Of a stretch of 64,000 nt of DNA, positions 27,201 through 36,200 are shown piece by piece; position 1 is the stretch's first letter, and every line of letters starts with the position of its first letter. This DNA comes from Micromonospora eburnea (lineage in GTDB: Bacteria > Actinomycetota > Actinomycetes > Mycobacteriales > Micromonosporaceae): the NCBI RefSeq assembly GCF_900090225.1, contig NZ_FMHY01000002.1:3100001-3164000 (forward strand), given 5' to 3'. The notes under the pieces are model-generated. The model was not told the DNA's origin, made no database searches, and saw only the letters and a program-made list of their open reading frames with translations. Both the position numbers and the translations under genes were made by a program.

Positions 27201-30200
27201 GGCTCCGCGCGGCGTGCCAGGACCAGGGCGCCGTCGGCGCGGTGTCGTTGCTGGCCCTCGGCGAGGACCCCGCCGGCGCGACCCTGACGCTCGTGAACGC
27301 GTTTGGTGCCGCGGGCGTGTCGGCCAGGCTGTGCTGTGTCACCCGGGGCGCCGTCGCGACGAGCGACGCGGATCCGGTGCCCAGCCCCGAGCAGGCCGCG
27401 GTGTGGGGCCTCGGCCGGACCGCGGCACTCGAACACACCACGCGTTGGGGTGGCCTGGTAGACGTCCTCGACCTCGACACCGACGACGCTCGCGGCCTGC
27501 TGGCGTACGCGTTGTCCAGAGCCGGCGGTGAGGACCAGGTCGCGATCCGCCCGGCCGGCATCCTCGGCCGCCGCCTGCATCGCACAACGGTGACCGAACC
27601 GGCGGGTGAGCCCTGGGCGCCCACCGGCACCACGCTGCTTGTCGGCGATCTGGGCGGGCTGGACGCCGAGTTCGTCCGCTGGCTCGACGACTGCGGGGCC
27701 GAGCATGTGGTGCTGGCGGGCGCCGTCGACCGAACGCGGCTGGCGCGGATGCTCGCCGAGCTGCCCGCTGAGCACCCGCTTACCACGGTCATCCACGTCG
27801 GTGGCCCCGGTCTGCCGGTCACCCTGGCCGAACTCGACGCGGCCTCGCTCCGAGAGCGGCTCACCGGGGACACGTCTCCCGACGCCCTTCTCGCAACGGT
27901 CGGCGAACACGCGTCGCTCCGGACGGTCGTGCTGTTCTGCCCACTCGCCAACGTGTTCGGCGGCGTCGGTTACGGCGCGCAGGCGGCGGTCGCCGCGCAC
28001 TGCGACTCGCTTGCCCTACGGCGAGACGGGCAGGGCGTGCGGATCCTGTCGCTGACCTGGGGGCGGTGGGCCGGCCAGCACAGCGCCGGTGACGCGGACG
28101 GCCACGGGCTGCGAGAGATCGCCGTGCCGCTGGCGCTCGCCGCGCTGCGGGCCGCGATGGGATCCGGGCACCGTACGCTGCTCGTCGCCGACCTTGACTG
28201 GACGCGGTTTCTCCCCTCGTACACCAGCCTGCGCCCGAGCCGCCTGGTCGCCGACCTGCCAGAGGCGCGGGTCGCGGAGGCCGGCGGGGACGGACCACCG
28301 GACAATCGGATCGCGCAGCGGCTGGCCGGTCTCTCGGCCGCCGACGGCGACCGGCTGCTGCTCGACCTCGTTCGTGCCCACGCCGCCGCCGTGCTCGGGC
28401 ATTCGTCCGCGAACGAGGTGGGGCCGAGCCAGTCCTTCCGCGACGCCGGGTTCGAGTCCCTGACGGCCGTTCGGCTGCGGGACGAGCTAGCCACGGCGAC
28501 CGGTCTGCGGCTGCCGGCGACGATGGTCTTCGACCATCCGACGCCGCGAGAGCTGGCTGCCTTCCTCCGCACGTGTGCCACCGGTGTGCCCGAGGACGCG
28601 CCGGTGCAGCAGCGGGACGCCGGGGCCGCACACGACGAGCCCATCGCGATCGTCTCCATGGCGTGCCGCTACCCGGGCGGCGTGGCGACCCCGGAGGACC
28701 TCTGGCAGCTCGTGCAGGCGGGCGGCGACGCGATCGGGCCGTTCCCGACGGACCGCGGCTGGGACCTCGACCGGCTCCACCATCCCGATCCGGACCGGCA
28801 GGGCGCCTCGTACGCCCGCTCCGGCGGGTTCGTCCACGAGGCGACCGAGTTCGACTGCGACTTCTTCGGCATCTCCCCACGCGAGGCCCTCGCGATGGAC
28901 CCTCAGCAGCGGTTGCTGCTGGAGGCGTCGTGGGAGGTGTTGGAGCGGGCGCGAATCGACCCGCGTTCGATGCGCGGCACCCAGACCGGCGTTTTCGCCG
29001 GCATATCCGGGCGGGACTACGCCGGCAGCCTGGCCGGCACCCCGGATCATGTGGCCGGGCTGCTGCTGACCGGGAACGCGACCGGCGTGGTGTCCGGACG
29101 GGTCGCGTTCACGTTCGGGTTCGAGGGGCCCGCGGTGACGGTGGACACGGCGTGTTCGTCGTCGCTGGTGGCGTTGCATCTCGCGGCGCAGTCGTTGCGG
29201 AGCGGTGAGTGCACGCTGGCGTTGGCCGGCGGGGTCACGGTCATGTCCACGCCGATCGAGTTCGTCGAGTTCTCCCGGCAACGAGGTCTGGCGCCGGACG
29301 GCCGGTGCAAGTCGTTCGCCGCCGCGGCGGACGGGACAGGTTTCGGTGAGGGCGTCGGTGTCCTGCTGCTGGAGCGGTTGTCGGACGCGCGGCGCAACGG
29401 GCATCAGGTGTTGGCGGTGGTGCGTGGTTCGGCAGTGAATCAGGACGGCGCATCGAACGGTCTGTCCGCGCCGAACGGTCCGTCGCAGCGGCGGGTGATC
29501 CGGCAGGCGCTGGCCAACTCGGGCCTCCACGTGTCCGACGTAGACGTCGTGGAGGCACACGGTACCGGCACGACGCTGGGTGATCCGATCGAGGCGCAGG
29601 CGCTGTTGGCCACCTACGGCCAGCGTGATCCGGAACAACCCCTGTGGTTGGGCTCGGTGAAGTCGAACATCGGGCACACGCAGGCGGCCGCGGGCGTGGC
29701 CGGTGTGATCAAGATGGTGCTGGCACTCCAGCACCGCCGGTTACCGAAGACGATGCACGTGGATGAGCCGACGCCACACGTGGACTGGTCGACCGGTGCG
29801 GTGCGGTTGTTGACCGAGGAACAGGAATGGCCACCGAACGGCCGGCCGCGACGTGCCGGGGTGTCCTCGTTCGGAATCAGCGGCACCAACGCACACGTCA
29901 TCATCGAGGAGAGCGAACCCACCGCCCAACCACCGGACACGTCCCGGACTCCCTCGCTGGTGTTGTGTGCCCTGTCGGCACGCAGCAGCGACGCCCTTCG
30001 GGCACAGGCACTGCGGTTGGCCGACACGCTCACCGGGAATCCGGACCTGCGACCGGCGGACGTGGCCGCGGCCCTCGCCACCCGTACGCGGTTTGAGCAC
30101 CGCGCGGTTGTCGTCGCCGGAGACAGGGAGGACCTGCTGCGGGGGCTGACCGCTCTCGCGCGCGGGAAGCCAGCCACGAACCTGGTCTGCGGTGTCGCGT

Positions 30201-33200
30201 GCACGCGGGACGGCGCGGACCTGGCACCCGTTCTCGTGTTCCCCGGCAAGGGCGCGCAGCAGATCGAGACCATCGCCCGCCTGCTCGACACCGCGCCGAT
30301 CTTCGCCGAGTCGATCGCCGGGTGCGAGCGTGCGCTGGCGCCGTTGGTGGACTGGTCCCTGGTTGACGTCCTGCGCCGCGCCGATACCGCACCCCCGTTC
30401 GAGCGCGATGACGTGCTGCAACCGGTCCTGTGGGCCGTGATGGTCGCGCTGGCCGACCTGTGGGGCAGCTTCGGGGTCCGGCCGGCCGCGGTCGTCGGGC
30501 CCTCGCAGGGTGAGATCGTCGCCGCCACCGTTGCCGGGGCGCTGTCCCTGGAAAACGCCGCCCGCGTGGTGACAACTCGCGGCCGCGTGGTGATGCCACT
30601 GCGCGGCACCGGTGGCCTGATGTCGATCGCGCGGCCGGCGGGCGAGGTGCGCCGTCTGCTCGCGGAGCGGCCATCGAGCCTGGAGATCGCGGTCATCAAC
30701 TCTCCTGCTGCGGTGGTGGTGGCCGGCACGCCCGAGGACCTCGACGACCTGCGGGCGGTGTGCGAGGCTCGGGGAATCCGCGCCCGCCGGATGCCCGCCG
30801 ACTACGCGTCGCACACCAGGCAGCTGGAACAGGTGCGTCCCGCGATGGTCGGCGCGCTCGAACCCGTCCGGCCGCGGTCGACGACGATCCCGTTCTGCTC
30901 CAGCATCGCCGGGGATGTGATCGACGCCGCGACGCTCGATGCTGAGTACTGGTATCGCAACCTGCGTTGCCCGGTGCGGTTCGACAAGGCGGTCACCACG
31001 CTGGCTCGGCGGGGGCACCGGGCGTACGTCGAGGTCGGCACCCACCCCGTTCTGCTGGCCGCCACCCAGGAGAACGTCGAGGCGGTCCTGGGCTCGGGCC
31101 ATGATGAGGCTGTCGTGGTCAAGACCCTGCGCAACGACACCGACGCCCTGTGGCAGTTCCACCTTTCCGTTGCCGAGGCACACGTCCGCGGAGTCCACGT
31201 GGACCTAACCGCCGGACTTCCGGCAGACCGCGGCGGTGTCGTGCTGCCGACGTACCCCTTCCAGCGACGGCGGTACTGGCTGGCGTCCGACGGCGAGGAA
31301 CAGCCGGTACAGCGGGTGAGCGGCACCGACGAGTCCTTCTGGACGGCGGTCGAGCGCGCGGACCTGACGGCGCTGACCACGACGCTCGGGGTCGACGGTG
31401 ACCAGCCGTTCCGCGCGGTGCTGCCCGCGTTGGCGCTGTGGCGTGGAAACAGCCGGGACAGATCGACGATGAACTCCTGGCGTTACCGGGAGACGTGGAC
31501 CCGGCTCGGTGAGTCGCCTGCGACCGGGCTGCCGGGCACCTGGCTGGTCGTGACGCCCGACGAGCAGGCGTTCGCCGAGCTGGCACTGTTGCGTGCCGAG
31601 GGCACTGATGTCGTCGAGCTCCGGATCGAGTCCCGATGTCCCGACAGGCACGAGCTGGCGGAGCGGCTGCGGACCGCCTCTACCGGGCACGATTTCGCCG
31701 GCGTGCTGTCCGCGTTGGCCCTCGACGAGGAGAGGGTCGGCCCGTCAGCCGCCGTGCCGAGAGGCTTCGCCAACAACGTCACGCTGATGCAGGCGTTGGG
31801 CGACGCCGATGTCGAGGCGCCGTTGTGGTGTTTCACCCGGGGTGCGGTCGCGACCGGCGCCACCGAGCCGCTGCCCGCCCCGGCGCAGGCCCTGGTGTGG
31901 GGCCTCGGCCGGGTCATGGGGCTGGAACACCCGGATCGCTGGGGCGGGGTGATCGACCTGCCGGTCGGCGGCACCACTGACCGTACCGGCGTGCGGAGGA
32001 TGGTGTCCGCGGTGCTCGTCGAGGACGAGGACCAACTCGCGGTGCGCGACTCGGGTGTGTACGTCCGGCGGCTGGCGCGGGCGCCGCTGGCCGAGAGGGG
32101 CACGCGTACCTGGCGGCCGAGCGGCACCGTGCTGATCACCGGTGGCACCGGTTCCCTCGGTGCGCACGTGGCGAGATGGCTCGCCCGCAGCGGCGCGGAG
32201 CACTTGGTGCTCACCAGCCGCCGCGGGCAGGAGTTCCCAGGCGCGACGAAACTCGCCGCTGAACTGGCTGGCCACGGGTGCGCGGTGACGACCACCGCGT
32301 GTGACGTCGGGGACCGGGACGCGGTACGCCGGCTTCTGGCCGACCTGCCGCCGCGCCACCCGTTGACCGCGGTCGTTCACGCGGCCGGCGTGCTCGACGA
32401 CGCAGTGGTCGAGGACCTGACGACGGAACAGATCGACCGGGTCCTCCACGCCAAGATGACGGCGGCGCTGAACCTGCACGAGCTGACCTCGGACCTGGAT
32501 CTACAGGCCTTCGTGCTGTTCTCCTCGGCCGGCGCCACGTTCGGCGCGCCTGGGCAGGGCAACTACGCGCCGGGCAACGCCTTTCTGGATGCGCTGGCGC
32601 GGCACCGGCGGGCGGCCGGCCTGCCGGCGACCTCGGTCGCCTGGGGCGCCTGGCAGGACTCCGAATCGGCGAGAGGTGCGGTGCGGAGCACGCTCGACCG
32701 GTTCGGGACGCCGGCGTTGGACACCCGGCTGGCCATCGAGGCGCTGGCGCAGGTGCTCGCCCACGACGAGGTGCACACGTTCGTCGCGGACATCCGGTGG
32801 AACCGCTACCTCGGGGCAAGGACCGCCGTGCGGCCCAGCCCGCTGTTCGACGACATACCCGAGGTTGCGGCGTTGCGTGTGAATTCGTCGGCGAACGACG
32901 CGGACACGTCGTTCGCCGCGCGCATGGCCGCGTCGACCGGTGCGGAACGGGACCGCATGCTCGTCGAGACGGTGCGTTCGCACACCGCCTCGGTGCTCGG
33001 CTACGACTCGCCGGACGACGTCGGGACCAGGCGCGCCTTCACCGACGCCGGGCTCGACTCGGTGATGGCCGTTGAACTGCGCAACCGGCTCGTCCGCGAC
33101 ACCGGGTGCGCACTGTCCGCGACCGTGGTGTTCGACCACCCGACCCCGGCCGCCCTCGCCGAACACCTCGGGTCGCTCCTGGCCAACGAGTCCAGCGGTG

Positions 33201-36200
33201 CCGCGACACCGGCGCGGGCCGCCGTACCGGTGGGGGAGCCGATCGCGATCATCGGCATGGCATGCCGCTATCCGGGCGGAATCGAGTCCGCCGAGGAGCT
33301 GTGGCAACTGCTGGTCGCCGGCGAGGAAGCACTGTCCGAGCTGCCTGCTGGGCGTGGCTGGCCGCCCGGCGCCGAGTACCGTACCGGGGCTGGAGAACAT
33401 CTTCGTATCGCCACCGGTGCGGGTGGGTTCCTGCACGACGTGGCCGGCTTCGATGCCGGGCTGTTCGGCATCAGCCCGCGCGAGGCGCTCGCGATGGATC
33501 CGCAGCAGCGGTTGTTGCTCGAGGTGACCTGGGAAGCCCTGGAACGGGCCGGGATCGACCCGACTTCCGTGCGGGGCAGTCATACCAGCGTCTTCGCGGG
33601 GGTCGCGGGCAGCGACTACGCGACGGTCCTGCGGGCAGCATCCGACAGCACCGACGGGCACCTGATGACCGGCAACGCGACGAGTGTCGTGGCCGGCCGC
33701 GTCTCCTACGCGTTCGGTTTCGAGGGGCCGGCGGTGACGGTGGACACGGCGTGTTCGTCGTCGTTGGTGGCGTTGCATCTGGCGGCGCAGTCGTTGCGGG
33801 GTGGCGAGTGCTCGCTGGCGTTGGCCGGCGGGGTCACGGTGATGGCGACACCCGAGGTGCTGGCCGAGTTCTCCCGCCAGGGCGCGCTCGCGGCGGATGG
33901 CCGGTGCAAGGCGTTCGCCGAGAGTGCGGACGGCACCGGGCTGGGTGAGGGTGTCGGAATCCTGTTGTTGGAGCGGCTCTCCGACGCGCGGCGGAACGGG
34001 CACCCTGTTCTGGCGGTGCTGCGTGGTTCCGCGGTGAACCAGGATGGCGCGTCGAACGGGTTGACGGCGCCAAACGGGTTGGCGCAGCAGCGGGTCATTC
34101 AGCAGGCGTTGGCGAACGCCGGCTTGCGGCCGTCCGACGTCGATGTTGTCGAGGCGCACGGTACCGGTACCGCGTTGGGTGATCCGATCGAGGCGCAGGC
34201 GTTGTTGGCGACGTATGGTCAGCGGGATCCTGATCGGCCGTTGTGGTTGGGGTCGGTGAAGTCGAACATCGGGCACACTCAGGCCGCTGCCGGTGTGGCT
34301 GGTGTGATCAAGATGGTGCTGGCGCTCCGGCATGGTCGTTTGCCGAGGACTCTGCATGTGGATGAGCCGAGCCGGCATGTGGACTGGTCGGCTGGCGCGG
34401 TCCGGTTGTTGACCGAGGAGCGGGACTGGTCGGCGAACGGCCGGCCGCGGCGAGCCGGGGTGTCGTCGTTCGGGATCAGCGGCACCAACGCACACGTCAT
34501 CATCGAGCACGTTCCCGACGAGGCCGGTGACACCGGTGAGCACCGCGGGCTTCCGCTGGTGCCGTGCGTGGTGTCCGGTCGAACCGATGCCGCCATGCGT
34601 GCCGGCGCGCGGCGGCTCCACGACGCCGTAGCCGCCGATCCCGACCTGTCTCTCGTCGATATCGGCTTCACCGCCGCAACCACCCGGGCGGCGCTCGAAC
34701 ACCGCGGTGTCGTCCTCGCGACGGGCCGGGAGGAACTGCTCGCCGGCCTGGACGCGCTCGCGGACCGCCGTCGTACCCGAGCCACGTTCGAGTCAACGGC
34801 GTCGGATCGCCTACAGGCTTTTGTCTTTCCCGGGCAGGGGGAGCAGCGTCCCGGCGTCGGCGCGGCGCTGCACGCCCGGTTTCTGGTGTTCGCCGACGCG
34901 TTCGACGAGGTGTGTGAGCATTTCGACCGTTGGCTCGACCAGCCGTTGGCCACCGTGATGTTCGCCGGCCCCGACTCGGCGTTGGCCCAGCGCACCGACT
35001 ACGCCCAGGCCGGTGCCCTGGCGCTCGGCATCGGGCTGTACCGATTGCTCGGATCGTGGGGTGCGGCGCCGGACTACGTGATGGGCCATTCCATCGGCGA
35101 GGTGGTGGCAGGTTGCGTCTCCGGACTGCTGCCGATCTCCGACGCGGTTGACCTGGTGGCGGCGCGGGGCCGGCTGATGCGGGCACTGCCGCCCGGCGGG
35201 GTGATGGTCTCGTTACGCGCCACCGAGGACGAGGTCGTGCCGCTGCTCACCGCCGGGGTGTCGCTTGCGGCCGTGAACGGCCCGAACTCCGTTGTGCTGT
35301 CCGGCGACGAGGACGCGGTCACGGCTCTCGTGGACAGGTTCGCCGAACGGAAGACCCGACGGTTGCGGGTGGGGCACGCGTTCCACTCGGCCCGCATGGA
35401 CGGGATGCTCGACGAGTTCCGCGGCGTGGTCGAGGGCGTGTCGTTCCGCCCTGCCGCGATCCCCCTGGTGTCGACGGTGACCGGCCGGGTCGCCACAGCC
35501 GAAGAACTGGCCGATCCGGAGCACTGGGTGCGCAACGTCCGGGAAACCGTGCGTTTCGCCGACGCGGTGACCACACTTGCCGGTCTCGGTGTCGGCCGCG
35601 TCCTCGAACTGGGCCCGACGGGTGTGCTGTCCGCCATGGGCGCCGAGTGCGTCGAGGACGGCATGCGGTTCGTCCCCGCCCTCCGGGCCGATGCGGCGGA
35701 GCAGCAGTCCGTCGTCCGGGCCGTGGCCGAACTGCACGCCTGTGGCGCTTCCCTCGACTGGCCCGCCTTTTTCGCCGGCACCGGGGCGCACCGGACCGTC
35801 CTCCCGACCTACCCGTTCCAGCGGCGCCGCTACTGGCCGACAGTACGCCAGGAGGCGATCGGCGGCGGCACCTGGCGCTACCGGGTCAGCTGGAAACCGG
35901 TGCCCGACGAGCATCAGCCGAAGCTGCATGGGACCTGGCTGCTTGTCACACCCGACGGTCGGGACACGGGCTGGACCACGCGGGTCGCCGACGGCATCGC
36001 CGCCAGGGGAGCGGAGGTGGTCCCGCTCCGCATGTCCGACGTACGCCCCGAACGAGCGATTCTCGCCAAGCGGTTGGCCGACCTCACGGACGACACCGCG
36101 CCGGCGGGGATCGTGCTGGCGGCGCCGGTGCGGGACGGCGCCGACCCGGCGCGACCCGTGGCGGAGATGGTGCTGTTGGTGCAGGCGCTCGGCGACGCCG

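Noticed and set aside
30220..31270. Reading GPSQGE as an inactive AT
   Set aside because: The catalytic serine, the YASH histidine and the arginine region are all present; altered specificity is more likely than loss of activity.
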